Counted from the stretch's first letter, positions 17,473 through 26,729 are shown. The stretch is 64,000 nucleotides of DNA from Tabrizicola sp. (GCF_016792905.1 NZ_JAEULP010000037.1:1-64000); one strand, 5' to 3'. Numbers and translations are program-made. The notes: a model not told the origin generated them from the letters alone.

Positions 17473-18261
17473 ATGGAAGCAGCCGGCATTGGCAGAGTGT
17501 TGTTCTGGGAAGGCGGCAGCCTCTGGCTGGCGCTGATCACCGGAGCCATGGGCTGGCATTCGCATCACGCGATCCAGCTTTGCCTGCCGATCCAGGGGAC
17601 TGCGCAGTTCAGGACCGACCCGGGCAGTGACTGGATTACCTGCGATGGCGCGCTCATTGCGCCAGACGTGCCGCATGTGTTTCACGCACCCGGAAGCGTG
17701 GTAGCGAACATCCTGTTCGAGCCGGAGTCAGTGGTCGGGCGAGGCGTGCTGGCGAAACATGGCTCGGTTGGGCTTCAGCTACTGCCAGGGGCAGAAGCCA
17801 GGCAACTCGCGCAGCCGATTGCCACCGCCTACTTCGAGGGTGCCGATGACGAGACGCTGGCCTTGCTGGCGCGGCATGTGGTTGCAAGATTCTCCGGCGT
17901 GGACACACTGCCGGTGATCGCCGACCCGCGTGTCCTGCGCGCCATCACCGAGATCCGCCAGCATCTGGACGAACCGATCACGCTGCCTGCTCTCGCGCGC
18001 AAGGTCGGCCTGTCCCCTGGGCGCCTTCGACATCTTTTCGTCGCGGAGACCGGCGTTTCCTTCCGGCACTACCTGCTTTGGGAACGGCTCAACAGGGCCC
18101 TGTCCCTTGGCTTTGCCGGGGCATCCTGGACCGACGCGGCCTATGCGGCGAACTTCGCCGATTCCGCACATCTTTCGCGGACATGCCAGCGCATGTTCGG
18201 CCTTGCCCCGACCCGGGCCCGGATCGAGCCGCCAAATGCCCAGCATTCCCTGACCGCCTGA
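17473..18261 (+). CDS. AraC-family transcriptional regulator
   Basis: A 262-residue protein with an N-terminal cupin-like sensor (MGWHSHHAIQLCLPIQGTA … PDVPHVFHAPG, His-rich, about residues 28–75) and a C-terminal double HTH (ITEIRQHLDEPITLPALARKVGLSPGRLRHLF … FADSAHLSRTCQRMFGLAPT, seen as LARKVGLSPGRLRHLF and SAHLSRTCQRMFG). It probably controls the FixH-like/peroxidase operon that starts 81 bp downstream on the same strand. The effector is unknown. Confidence 0.85.
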   Translation: MEAAGIGRVLFWEGGSLWLALITGAMGWHSHHAIQLCLPIQGTAQFRTDPGSDWITCDGALIAPDVPHVFHAPGSVVANILFEPESVVGRGVLAKHGSVGLQLLPGAEARQLAQPIATAYFEGADDETLALLARHVVARFSGVDTLPVIADPRVLRAITEIRQHLDEPITLPALARKVGLSPGRLRHLFVAETGVSFRHYLLWERLNRALSLGFAGASWTDAAYAANFADSAHLSRTCQRMFGLAPTRARIEPPNAQHSLTA

Positions 18262-18342
18262 ATTTTCGGAATAGCCCCTTCGTTCAAGCCTGCCTTCGGC
18301 CATTGGCGTAAATCCTGGGCATCGCAAACGAAGGAGCCTCCC

Positions 18343-18789
18343 ATGTCAAACCCGATCACCCGCCGCCGCCTGCTCTGGTCGGTGCCGGTCATCCTGATCG
18401 CCGTTGCCGGAGTCGGCGTCGCCAAGATGATGCAGCCCCCACCTGCCGACCTTGACCTGTCGCTTGCCAAGCCGACCGACCAGGGCCTTTACACCGCCGC
18501 GGTCGAGCCCGGCCTCTCACCCATCGCCGTCGGCACCATGCACGGCTGGGTGGTCAGCATCACCACGCCGGACGGCACCCCCGTCGAAACGGCCGAGATC
18601 ACCGTTGATGGCGGCATGCCGCAGCACGGGCACGGGCTGCCGACCGAGCCCGAGGTCAGCGCCAATCTGGGCGGCGGGCGCTACCAGATCGAGGGCATGA
18701 AGTTCAACATGCCGGGCTGGTGGGTGGTCAACCTTGCCGTTGACGGCCCCGCCGGTCCGGACACCGTGACTTTCAACATCGTCCTTTAG
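18343..18789 (+). CDS. FixH/YtkA-like membrane-anchored periplasmic protein
   Basis: A 148-residue protein with an N-terminal signal-anchor (RRRLLWSVPVILIAVAGVGV) and a beta-rich domain with AVGTMHGWVVSITTPDGTPV, DGGMPQHGHGLPTEPEVS and NMPGWWVVNLAVDG. The M-P-Q-H-G-H-G motif and H/M residues are typical of YtkA/FixH-like domains, some of which handle copper or assist cytochrome assembly. SD AAGGAGCC upstream. First gene of a three-gene operon with a dihaem peroxidase (5–11 bp gap). Confidence 0.7.
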   Translation: MSNPITRRRLLWSVPVILIAVAGVGVAKMMQPPPADLDLSLAKPTDQGLYTAAVEPGLSPIAVGTMHGWVVSITTPDGTPVETAEITVDGGMPQHGHGLPTEPEVSANLGGGRYQIEGMKFNMPGWWVVNLAVDGPAGPDTVTFNIVL

Positions 18790-18800
18790 GAGGGATGGCG

Positions 18801-20030
18801 ATGCGCGCTTCGACCCTTCTCCTCGCAGCCCTGATCGCCGGATCGGCGACGGCCACATACCGGGCCATTTCACCGAAGACGAACTGGACGGACGAGGAAG
18901 CCAGGCTTGTGCTGTCGCTGGGATTGTCGAAGCTGCCACCCCTTCCGGCCGATCCGTCCAATGCCGTCGCGGACGACCCGCGTGCTGCGGAACTGGGAAA
19001 GGCTCTGTTCTTCGACACCCGTTTCAGCGCGAACGGAAAGGTCGCCTGCGGCACCTGCCATCTGCCGGACCGCCAGTTCCAGGACGATCTGGCGCGGGCC
19101 AAGGGGGTGGGGGTGACCGCCCGCCGGACCATGCCCATCGCAGGCACTGCCTACAGCCCCTGGCTCTTCTGGGACGGGCGCAAGGACAGCCAGTGGGCCC
19201 AGGCCTTGGGCCCGCTGGAAAGCGCGGTCGAACATGGCACCGACCGGGCCTTCATCGCGCATCTGATCGAGACGCATTATGCAGATCAATACGCCGCCCT
19301 GTTCGGGCCTCTGCCGTCACTTGCCGACGTGCCGAACCACGCGAGCCCGACCGGACTTGGTCCCGTGCTGGACGACTGGATGGCGCTCGACGACACCCGG
19401 CGCGACGCCGTGAACCGCGTCTTTGCCAATGTCGGCAAGGCAATCGCCGCCTTCGAACGCACGATCACCCCGCGGCCTTCGCGCTTCGACGCCTATGTCG
19501 ATGCCCTTGCAGCGGGCAAGGACACTGTGGGTCTCCTGAGCCTGCAGGAAGAGGAAGGTCTTCGGATCTTCGTCGGCAAGGGTGAATGCACCAAGTGCCA
19601 CAATGGTCCGCTCCTGACCGACAACTTCTTTCACAACACGGGCGTGGCCGCCGTCCCCGGCCTGCCTGAGGACCAGGGTCGAAGTCTCGGAACGGACCAG
19701 GTTCTGGCCGACCCGTTCAACTGCCTCGGGCCCTACAGCGACGCCGATCCCGGCGATTGCGCCGAGCTGAAGTATCTGGCCAAGGCCGGGCACGAGATGA
19801 CCCGGGCCTACAAGCCGCCGTCCCTGCGCGGCGTCGCCGGTCGTCCGCCCTACATGCATGCAGGCCAGATCGCGACGCTGGGCGACGTCCTGGTCCACTA
19901 CAACACCGCGCCTGCCGCCCCTGACGGCCACAGCGAACTGGAGCCGTTGAACCTGACCTCGACGGAACTCGCCTCTCTTGAGGCGTTCCTCGTATCTCTT
20001 GACCCCATCTCGACGGAAGCTCAGCCATGA
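18801..20030 (+). CDS. Dihaem cytochrome c peroxidase / MauG-family protein
   Basis: A 409-residue exported protein: signal peptide MRASTLLLAALIAGSATATY, then two haem-binding motifs CGTCH (83–87) and CTKCH (263–267). GKALFFDTRFSANGKVACGTCH, the RRTMPIAGTAY segment and a late Met/Tyr-containing axial region (PPYMHAGQIATLGDVLVHY, seen as YMHAGQ) match bacterial CcpA/MauG enzymes that reduce H2O2 or oxidise protein substrates in the periplasm. The ATG at 18795 abuts the SD (AGGAGGG) directly, so the ATG at 18801 is preferred. Confidence 0.85.
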   Translation: MRASTLLLAALIAGSATATYRAISPKTNWTDEEARLVLSLGLSKLPPLPADPSNAVADDPRAAELGKALFFDTRFSANGKVACGTCHLPDRQFQDDLARAKGVGVTARRTMPIAGTAYSPWLFWDGRKDSQWAQALGPLESAVEHGTDRAFIAHLIETHYADQYAALFGPLPSLADVPNHASPTGLGPVLDDWMALDDTRRDAVNRVFANVGKAIAAFERTITPRPSRFDAYVDALAAGKDTVGLLSLQEEEGLRIFVGKGECTKCHNGPLLTDNFFHNTGVAAVPGLPEDQGRSLGTDQVLADPFNCLGPYSDADPGDCAELKYLAKAGHEMTRAYKPPSLRGVAGRPPYMHAGQIATLGDVLVHYNTAPAAPDGHSELEPLNLTSTELASLEAFLVSLDPISTEAQP

Positions 20031-20782
20031 TCAGCCGATCCGCCATCAAAGAACATCTCGCCCTTGACCGCCGGTCCTTCACCGAACTGGCCACCGGCTT
20101 CACCGCCATCGCCGTCGCGGGGGCAACGCTTTACAATCTCGGTTACTTCTCACCGATCGAGTGGAGCCTGATTTCCCTGCTCACGGTGCAGGACCTTCTG
20201 ATCGGGTCGGCCATCGGCGCAATTCCCATGGCGGTCTCGGCAGGGCTGGCCCTGGTGTTCGGCCGCCTGATCATCCTGGCACCGTTGCACAAGGCACGCG
20301 CGCTTGTGGTGGCCGGCCTGGCACTTTCCGTCACCGGCTTCGGGTTCATCCATTTCTATTCGGGTCCCGGACAATCAACCCTTGGCCACATGGCCTGCGG
20401 TTATCTTGCCCTTGGCGTGATCGCCGCAGCGATGAATGTCGTGGTCAACTGGCGCCACATGGCCAACCTGTGGCTGGTGTTCTCACTGCTATACATCCCG
20501 ACGGTCCTTGGCATGACCGACAGCGCAGCCGCGACCGACACGACCCGCGCCCTGTCCGAGATCGAGACTGACAGGGGCGTGATGCAGGGGCGGATCGTGC
20601 GCGTGACCTCGGCCTATGTGCTGATAGCCAAAGACCATGCCATCATCACGATGCCGATGAACAAGGTCCGGGAGATCCGGTGGTTCTTCGTCGACTCGCC
20701 TGCCGCCGACTTCCTGGACGGAAGGCCGGAGACCGCCGAGGGGGGAGCCGATCCGGTCCTGGCCGAGAAACCTCAATCCTGA
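20027..20782 (+). CDS. Integral membrane protein of unknown function, peroxidase-operon partner
   Basis: A 251-residue protein with about four membrane helices in residues 20–165 (LATGFTAIAVAGATLYNLGYF, LLIGSAIGAIPMAVSAGLALVFG in part, ALVVAGLALSVTGFGFIHFY, CGYLALGVIAAAMNVVVNW in part) and a C-terminal soluble domain. Its ATG overlaps the peroxidase stop (ATGA), so translation is coupled. No family recognised; it may anchor or supply electrons to the peroxidase, which is inference. Confidence 0.6.
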   Translation: MISRSAIKEHLALDRRSFTELATGFTAIAVAGATLYNLGYFSPIEWSLISLLTVQDLLIGSAIGAIPMAVSAGLALVFGRLIILAPLHKARALVVAGLALSVTGFGFIHFYSGPGQSTLGHMACGYLALGVIAAAMNVVVNWRHMANLWLVFSLLYIPTVLGMTDSAAATDTTRALSEIETDRGVMQGRIVRVTSAYVLIAKDHAIITMPMNKVREIRWFFVDSPAADFLDGRPETAEGGADPVLAEKPQS

Positions 20783-21487
20783 TGGCGCAGCCCGTTGGAT
20801 TGCGCCGGGCGCGGGACCTGCACGATGTGCGAACTGCCCGCGTCCGCGAGCAGCGGAGTGCCCCCAGCGACTGACCCGTGAGTGCCATGTCGTCGAACGA
20901 TCGCGCAAGCCCTTCCTGTTCCGCCGCTCGCAGCGAGTGCGGTTGCGTCCGGAGCAGCGCCAGTTCGGCAGCGAGGTCCGCTGGCAGAGCTGGGGCGTCC
21001 GTGGCGACAGATCCGGAAAGGCGACCTTCCTCACCGGCGGCACCAGCGGGATCGGGCTGGCGACCATGGCAGCAGCCCTGGCGGGCTCACCGCGACACGG
21101 GGGGGGTGAGCCATGAGTCAGCTTGTTGCCAGGGCTACCGGCTTGCTTGGTGGCGTGATGCAAACCCCAAGTGCTGGCGAGATCAAGGCCCGAACCAGAC
21201 CGCGCATGCCGACCTTGTTCCAGGCGAGGCGGGCGAAACGAAGAGCGGGAAGAAGATCGACAGAGATGGGGCCACCTCCTGTCCACCGGGCCACCCGTCG
21301 TCGGCCTTGCCAACACCGGCCGAACATCACTTCCAGGGCGCAATGGTCTCGGGTCGGGCGAAAAACTCCTTTCGTCCCAAAGGGCCAGGCAGACTACCGT
21401 CCTTGGGCAAATGCCGTTCAAGCCCTGAGCTTCAGGTCCTTCGCATGGCGCGGCCACCCCGCGCCCCGGTTGCGAAAGAGACTGCCG
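20783..21487. other. Gene debris between the peroxidase operon and the ABC-transporter block
   Basis: 705 bp with no intact gene. It contains a short in-frame SDR-like nucleotide-binding segment (21015–21084, listed separately) and scattered short frames without SD. The stretch separates two accessory-looking blocks and probably records deletions. Confidence 0.5.
21015..21084 (+). pseudogene. Short-chain dehydrogenase N-terminal fragment
   Basis: The frame reads GKATFLTGGTSGIGLATMAA, a classical SDR Rossmann motif (TGGTSGIG), then drifts into AALAGSPRHGG and stops at 21115–21117. No upstream start or downstream SDR catalytic YxxxK exists. It is a remnant of a lost SDR gene. Confidence 0.4.
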
Positions 21488-21799
21488 TCAAGCCAGTCCG
21501 GCCATGTCCGAAAGCATCGTCAGGTGCCGGATCTCGACCGGCCGCGCCAGCAGCCGGTCCAGCTGGGAAAATAGCGGCGCAAGATGGGGCATGGCCAGGT
21601 GCGCATCCAGATCACCCTGCGTGCGCCAGTTTTCATAAAAGACGAAGCAGCATGGATCACCCGCATCGACGTGAAAGTCGTAGTTGAGGCAGCCCGGCTC
21701 GGCCCGTGTGGGGGCGACCTGCGCGTCCAGCAAGGCCAGAAGCTCGTCGCGCGTGCCGGGCCGGGCGGTGACGGTTCCGATGATGGTCACATGCGCCAT
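21488..21799 (-). CDS. Antibiotic biosynthesis monooxygenase (ABM/YgiN-like) domain protein
   Basis: A 103-residue single ABM domain: HVTIIGTVTARPGTRDELLALL, TRAEPGCLNYDFHVDAGDP, FVFYENWRTQGDLDAHLAMPHL, seen in these segments. Such small dimeric ferredoxin-fold proteins act as cofactor-free monooxygenases or as isomerase/mutarotase-like partners in sugar catabolism. Its ATG at 21797–21799 follows the permease stop by 4 bp, so it is the last gene of the ABC-transporter operon. Confidence 0.82.
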   Translation of the reverse strand: MAHVTIIGTVTARPGTRDELLALLDAQVAPTRAEPGCLNYDFHVDAGDPCCFVFYENWRTQGDLDAHLAMPHLAPLFSQLDRLLARPVEIRHLTMLSDMAGLA

Positions 21800-21803
21800 G
21801 GTT

Positions 21804-22757
21804 TCACCGCTTCTGGCTGAGAGCGACTGCAAGGATGATGATCCCACCCCGCGCGATCAGTTGCTGGCTGAACTCCAGCCCGAACAGGATCAGCCCGTTG
21901 TTGATCAGGCCGATCATCATCGCGCCCACGATGGTGCCGATGACGGTGCCCTTGCCGCCGAAGAGGCTCGTGCCGCCCAGAACCGCCGCGGCGATGACCG
22001 ACAGCTCGTCGCCTTCGCCAAGCTGGAAGCGGCCGGATTGCAGGCGTCCCGCGTAGAGCATCCCGGCCAGCGCCGCCGCACAGGACGACAGGACCAGCAC
22101 CTTCATCTTGATGTTGGCGGTCTCGATGCCGGAATATCGCGCGGCAGTCTCGCCCCCACCCGTCGCCAGAACCCGGCGGCCAAAGCCCGATCGGCGCAGC
22201 ACGACATGCCCGACCCCGCCCAGCACCGCGATCCAGACCAGCAGCAACGGGACCGGGCCGATGGACCCGCCACCAAACACCCAGGAATAGCCCGGCGACA
22301 GGATCGGCACGGCGGCTGTGTCCGAGATCCACATCGCCACTCCCTTGGCGATGCCCATCATCGCGAGGGTGGTCAGAAACGAGGGGATGCCGATGCGCGT
22401 CGTCAGCCAGCCGTTGAACATGCCCACCGCAAGCCCGGTGCCGATTCCGGCCGCGACCCCTCCCAGAGGGCCGGCCACGGCGATCGCCATGGCGACGGTT
22501 ACGGTCGTCAACCCGGCGACCGCCCCGACCGACAGGTCGATCTCGCCGGCCGAAAGTACAAAGGTCATGGCAATGGCCATCACCGCGATCATTGCTGTCT
22601 GCCGGACGATGTTCAGCAGGTTGTTGGGGTTCAGGAACCCCTTGTCGTTCAGCGTCAGCGCGAAGATCAGGAAGATCGCGACAAAGCCGATGTAGATGAT
22701 GTTCTGCCTCCAGTTGGAGAACAGGGCCCCGCCGGGGGCTGCAATCGCCTTAGCCAT
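21804..22757 (-). CDS. Sugar-type ABC transporter permease (RbsC family)
   Basis: A 317-residue membrane protein with 8–10 helices. RbsC/BPD_transp_2 features are GFLNPNNLLNIVRQTAMIAVM, TFVLSAGEIDLSVGAVAGL, GIPSFLTTLAMMGIAKGV, NGWLTTRIG and VIAAAVLGGTSLFGGKGTVIG, each visible in order. It forms the membrane channel with the ATPase at 22750–24339 (8-bp overlap). A single permease gene implies a homodimer, as for ribose and inositol importers. Confidence 0.92.
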   Translation of the reverse strand: MAKAIAAPGGALFSNWRQNIIYIGFVAIFLIFALTLNDKGFLNPNNLLNIVRQTAMIAVMAIAMTFVLSAGEIDLSVGAVAGLTTVTVAMAIAVAGPLGGVAAGIGTGLAVGMFNGWLTTRIGIPSFLTTLAMMGIAKGVAMWISDTAAVPILSPGYSWVFGGGSIGPVPLLLVWIAVLGGVGHVVLRRSGFGRRVLATGGGETAARYSGIETANIKMKVLVLSSCAAALAGMLYAGRLQSGRFQLGEGDELSVIAAAVLGGTSLFGGKGTVIGTIVGAMMIGLINNGLILFGLEFSQQLIARGGIIILAVALSQKR

Positions 22758-24339
22758 CTGTGGCCTCCTTTGCGGTCAGGGCTTTCTGAATCTCGATCTG
22801 CAGGCGGCGCTCGGCGGCTTGCAGGGCATGCTCGGGGATGGTTTCAGCCGGATCGTCCAGCTCTGAGCGGTCCAGCATCTGATGCGCGCGACCATCGGCC
22901 ATGACCAGGATGCGGTCGCAGGCGGTCAAGAGTTCCGAAAGTTCGGACGAGATGACGAGCACTCCCTTGCCCGCCATCGCCAGGTCGCGCACCAGGCGGA
23001 TGATCTCGGATTTCGATCCGATGTCGATGCCCGCGGTGGGTTCATCAAGGATCAGGATGTCCGGATCGGTGGCCAGCCATTTTCCGATGACGACCTTCTG
23101 CTGGTTGCCGCCCGACAGGGTCGAGACTGCATGATCGCGACTGGCGGTCTTGACCGACAGGCGCTGGATCATCTGATCGGTGACCTCGCGGGCGCGCGAG
23201 CGGTCCACGAGACCGGCTTTGGTGATCCGGCCCAGGATTGCCATCACCATGTTTTCGGCAACGCTGTGGGCCGGGATGATGCCTTGCGTAGCGCGGGCCT
23301 CGGGCACCAGTGCTATGCCTTCGGCAATTGCATCCGCCGGGCGCCGGATCTGCACCGGGCGACCCTTGATCCGGATTTCCCCGCCAGCGGCAGGCTCGAT
23401 CCCCGCGATCACCCGTGCGAGTGCCGACCGGCCGGAGCCGAGTAGTCCGGCCAGGCCCAGCACTTCGCCCCGGTGCAGGGTGAAGCTGACGTTGTCGGGC
23501 TTGTGGGGGCCGGTGACATTCTTCAATTCCAGGAGCGCCTCGCCCCGGGTCGCGCCGCTGCGCTCCACATCGGCAAGGCCCTTGGATCGTTTGCCGACGA
23601 TGTGTTCGATCATCGTGTCTATCGGCAGGTCCGCCATCGGCGCGGTGATGACGTGCCGCCCGTCGCGCAAGATCGTGGCGCGGTCGGCGATACGGGCGAT
23701 TTCGTCCATCCGGTGACTGACATAGATGATCGCCACGCCCTGCGCCTTCAGCTTGCGCAGAAAGACGAAGAGCCGCTCCACATCCGATACGGCCAGCGCG
23801 GTCGAGGGTTCGTCCAGGATCAGCACGCGGGCGTCCTGGCTGATCGCCTTGGCAATCTCTGTCAGCTGCTTTTGCCCCGCCCCCAGGTCACCCACCAAGG
23901 CGCGCGGATTCACCTCGACCTCCAGCATCCGGAAGATTGCCTCGGCGCGCCGGATGGAGTCCTCGTCGTCGATCAGTCCGCGCGCATCACGGACCTCGCG
24001 CGTCAGGAACACGTTCTGCGCCACGGTCAGGGTGGGGATCAGCGACATTTCCTGAAAGTTCATTGCCACGCCGGCGGCACGCGCCGCTTCCGGGGTGGCG
24101 GCGGCAAGCTTGTGGCCTGCCACTTCGACCGTGCCGTCGTCGGGGACGTGCACCCCGTTCAGCACCTTGAGAATGGTCGATTTCCCGGCCCCGTTTCCGC
24201 CCAGCAGGGCATGAACCTCGCCCGGAAGAACCTCCAGATCGACAGTATCCAGCGCGCGGACGCCGCCGAAGGATTTGGAGATCCCCGTCATGCGCACGGC
24301 CGGAACAGTGGCATCGGGTGTCGGGGCCGGGGCGATCAT
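22750..24339 (-). CDS. Sugar-type ABC transporter ATP-binding protein (RbsA family, two NBDs)
   Basis: A 529-residue tandem ATPase. NBD1 has Walker A GGNGAGKST, a signature-like LGAGQKQL and Walker B LILDEPSTAL. NBD2 has a degenerate Walker A (GLLGSGRSAL, Arg in place of the catalytic Lys, usual for RbsA/MglA), signature LSGGNQQKV and Walker B LILDEPTAGID. It energises import of a monosaccharide or cyclitol. The start at 24337–24339 overlaps the stop of the upstream oxidoreductase (ATGA). Confidence 0.93.
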   Translation of the reverse strand: MIAPAPTPDATVPAVRMTGISKSFGGVRALDTVDLEVLPGEVHALLGGNGAGKSTILKVLNGVHVPDDGTVEVAGHKLAAATPEAARAAGVAMNFQEMSLIPTLTVAQNVFLTREVRDARGLIDDEDSIRRAEAIFRMLEVEVNPRALVGDLGAGQKQLTEIAKAISQDARVLILDEPSTALAVSDVERLFVFLRKLKAQGVAIIYVSHRMDEIARIADRATILRDGRHVITAPMADLPIDTMIEHIVGKRSKGLADVERSGATRGEALLELKNVTGPHKPDNVSFTLHRGEVLGLAGLLGSGRSALARVIAGIEPAAGGEIRIKGRPVQIRRPADAIAEGIALVPEARATQGIIPAHSVAENMVMAILGRITKAGLVDRSRAREVTDQMIQRLSVKTASRDHAVSTLSGGNQQKVVIGKWLATDPDILILDEPTAGIDIGSKSEIIRLVRDLAMAGKGVLVISSELSELLTACDRILVMADGRAHQMLDRSELDDPAETIPEHALQAAERRLQIEIQKALTAKEATDG

Positions 24340-25502
24340 CCGACCGTTTCCCACTTGCCGGTTTCACCCGAGCGCAGCATCGCATCCGCCACCAGTTCGG
24401 TCAGCAACCCGTCCTCGAAGTTCGGGCTGGGCTGTTTTCCCGACGCGATGGCGCTGAAGAAGTCGAAGCATTCGACAATCTTCGTTTCCGAGTAGCCGAT
24501 GCCGAGGCCCGGGATCGGCCACAGCCCGCCGCCGTAGGGATGCGCCGGACCCGTATAGATCGTGCGGAACCCGCGCGCCTCCGCCGGATCGTCGGCGAAC
24601 ATCACCTGCAACTCGTCGCGGCGTTCGTAGTTGAAGTGGATCGATCCCTTGGTGCCATGGACTTCCAGGGTGATGAAGTTGTTGCGGCCCCAGGCATTGC
24701 GCGTGGCCTCAAGGCTTCCCACAGCCCCGTCGGCGAAGCGCAGCATCGAGATCACCTCATCATCGACATCCACCGGCGCGCGGTCGGCACCGGCGGACTT
24801 TTCCGAGGCCCCCAGCTTGTCGACACCACCCTGCTGCATCGGTCGGGTCTTCACATAGGTATGGGTCATCGCGATCACCTCGGCGATGGGGCCGACAAGG
24901 TAATGCGCCAGATCGACGACATGCGTGCCGATATCACCCACCGTGCCCGACCCGGCGATCTTCTTCTGGAAGCGCCACGACAGCGGGCCGTTCTCGTCGG
25001 CCGACCAATCCTGCAGATAGGTGCCCCGAAAGTTCAGGATGCGGCCGATGCGGCCCTCGTCGATGATTTTCTTCGCCAGAGCCACGGCGGGGGTGCGGCG
25101 GTAGTTGAAGGCGACCATGTGGATGATGCCCGCAGCCTTCGCCGCCTCGGTCATCGCACGGGCTTCTTCGACCGTGCGCGCCAGGGGCTTTTCGCAGATG
25201 ATGTGCTTGCCGGCCCTTGCCGCCGCGATGGCGATTTCGGCATGGACGTTGTTGGGGGTGCAGATATCCACCACGTCGATATCAGGGCGCGCCACGACGG
25301 CACGCCAGTCGCTGCTGGCCTCGTCAAAACCGAAACGGCGGCGGGCCTCCTCGGCGGCCCCGTCGGTGATGTCGACGATCACCTTGCGATGCGGAATGGC
25401 CGGGGCGGGCCAGAAGAACATCGGCATCGACGCATAGGCCATGGCATGCGCCTTGCCCATGAACCCGCCGCCGATCATGGCGACATTCATCACTTTGGTC
25501 AT
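24336..25502 (-). CDS. Gfo/Idh/MocA-family oxidoreductase (ABC-operon member)
   Basis: A 388-residue NAD(P)-dependent dehydrogenase: Rossmann VAMIGGGFMGKAHAMAY, catalytic-lysine motif ICEKPLAR, GSGTVGDIGTHVVDLAHYL containing the conserved DxGxHxxD-like histidine, and a C-terminal beta-sheet domain (EVHGTKGSIHFNYE). The protein resembles enzymes oxidising sugars or inositols at one hydroxyl. The start at 25500–25502 has SD GGAG. It lies between the binding protein and the ATPase genes, so it probably acts on the imported compound. Confidence 0.88.
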   Translation of the reverse strand: MTKVMNVAMIGGGFMGKAHAMAYASMPMFFWPAPAIPHRKVIVDITDGAAEEARRRFGFDEASSDWRAVVARPDIDVVDICTPNNVHAEIAIAAARAGKHIICEKPLARTVEEARAMTEAAKAAGIIHMVAFNYRRTPAVALAKKIIDEGRIGRILNFRGTYLQDWSADENGPLSWRFQKKIAGSGTVGDIGTHVVDLAHYLVGPIAEVIAMTHTYVKTRPMQQGGVDKLGASEKSAGADRAPVDVDDEVISMLRFADGAVGSLEATRNAWGRNNFITLEVHGTKGSIHFNYERRDELQVMFADDPAEARGFRTIYTGPAHPYGGGLWPIPGLGIGYSETKIVECFDFFSAIASGKQPSPNFEDGLLTELVADAMLRSGETGKWETVG

Positions 25503-25573
25503 TTTCGGTCTCCGCGAATTGAGGGGAGCGCCTTCGGTCACGCCAGGGGCAAGCTGCCGGGCCGAAGGCTCTG

Positions 25574-25605
25574 CTTTCGCGCGGGAATGATCCCCGCGCC
25601 GAAAG
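25574..25605 (-). promoter_or_regulatory. Intra-operon hairpin after the binding-protein gene
   Basis: Arms CTTTCGCGCGGG and CCCCGCGCCGAAAG around AATGAT form a long GC-rich stem 3 bp after the binding-protein stop, with no T-tract. Such hairpins behind binding-protein genes protect the 5' message and lower expression of the downstream transporter genes, giving excess binding protein. The role here is inferred from position. Confidence 0.5.
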
Positions 25606-25607
25606 GA

Positions 25608-26729
25608 TCACTGCATCATCGACTTGATGTTGTCGGTCGCCTCGGTGGAATAGACCTGTTTCCAGGCGTCCAAGAGATTGTCCTTGCTGACGGGAAGCGC
25701 CGGCAGGGCAACAAAGGCCGGGGCCTCCTTGCCCAGAAGCGCGTAGCCGGCCAGCTTGGCCTCGACCACGCCCGCATCATAAGGGCGCTGCGCACCAAGG
25801 CCCTTGATGAAACCACCCTGCGCCATGCTGATCGCCACGTTTTCCCCGAGGTCCACGGTGGTGATGATCAGATCATCCCGGCCCGCAGCCCGCGCGGCCG
25901 AAATCACGCCCTCGGCCGGCACATCCCAGACTGCCCAGATGCCCTTGATCGACGGGTTCGCGGTCAGCATCGCCCCCGCCGCCTTTTCCGCGTCGCCCGA
26001 AAAGTCCGGCCCGCCGATGCCCTGTTCGTCCACGATCTTGATGTTCGGGTAATCGCTGGCGATGGTCGCCTTGAAGGCGTCATAGCGCTGCTTGGTCACG
26101 AAGAAGTCGGCGGCATGGAACACGAGGCCGATATCCCCGCCATCCGGCCCCAGCGCCTTGGCCATCAGATGCGCCGCAGCCACGCCGTTGCCGTAGTTGT
26201 CGGCCGAGACAACCGAGACGAAATCCGTGCCCGCCACGAAGCCCGTCGGCACGTTGTCCATGAACACAAGCTTCGCCCCAGCAGCAGAGGCCGCGCGGTA
26301 GGCTGCGGCGGTGGCGGTCGGATCGGTCGGGATCGACACGATGATGTCAGGCGACTGCGCCATGATGGTTTCCAGGTCGCTGACCTGCTTTTCCGGCTTG
26401 AAGCCGGCGTCGGTGATGGCAATCACCTCGATACCCATCGCGGCGAACTGCGTCTGGAGCCCGTTGATTTGCGCGCGCGCCCAGTCGTTGCCGCCGTAGT
26501 GCATGACGATGGCGGCAGAGGCCCCCATCTCCTTGATCTTGGCAATCTCCTCGTCGCTCAGCACAACGGTCGAAGGCGCCGTCGGTTCTTCACCGTTCGG
26601 TCCCTTGGAGAGCACGGTTTCCTGCAAGGCGGCCAGTGCGGAGTCAGGATCGGCGAAGGCCGGGGCGTTCAGGCCAAGGGCCAGCGCAAAGGCGGTGGCC
26701 GAGCCCAAGAGAGCACGTCTGTTCAGCAT
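25608..26729 (-). CDS. Periplasmic substrate-binding protein of the sugar-type ABC transporter
   Basis: A 373-residue protein: signal peptide LNRRALLGSATAFALALGLNAPAFA with double Arg (Tat- or Sec-type), then a periplasmic-binding fold of the RbsB/XylF class (AAIVMHYGGNDWARAQINGL, SPDIIVSIPTDPTATAAAYR, VFMDNVPTGFVAGTDFVSVVSAD, GIWAVWDVPAEGV, TTVDLGENVAISMAQGG, in parts). It captures the substrate for the permease downstream. ATG at 26727–26729 is preferred to the GTG one codon earlier (SD GGAGGAAG). The cytoplasmic protein at 29196–30200 is a clear paralogue. Confidence 0.9.
   Translation of the reverse strand: MLNRRALLGSATAFALALGLNAPAFADPDSALAALQETVLSKGPNGEEPTAPSTVVLSDEEIAKIKEMGASAAIVMHYGGNDWARAQINGLQTQFAAMGIEVIAITDAGFKPEKQVSDLETIMAQSPDIIVSIPTDPTATAAAYRAASAAGAKLVFMDNVPTGFVAGTDFVSVVSADNYGNGVAAAHLMAKALGPDGGDIGLVFHAADFFVTKQRYDAFKATIASDYPNIKIVDEQGIGGPDFSGDAEKAAGAMLTANPSIKGIWAVWDVPAEGVISAARAAGRDDLIITTVDLGENVAISMAQGGFIKGLGAQRPYDAGVVEAKLAGYALLGKEAPAFVALPALPVSKDNLLDAWKQVYSTEATDNIKSMMQ

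Noticed and set aside
17085-17549. Minus-strand frame opposite the broken HTH gene and the AraC start
   Set aside because: No SD or motif; overlaps a clear AraC gene.
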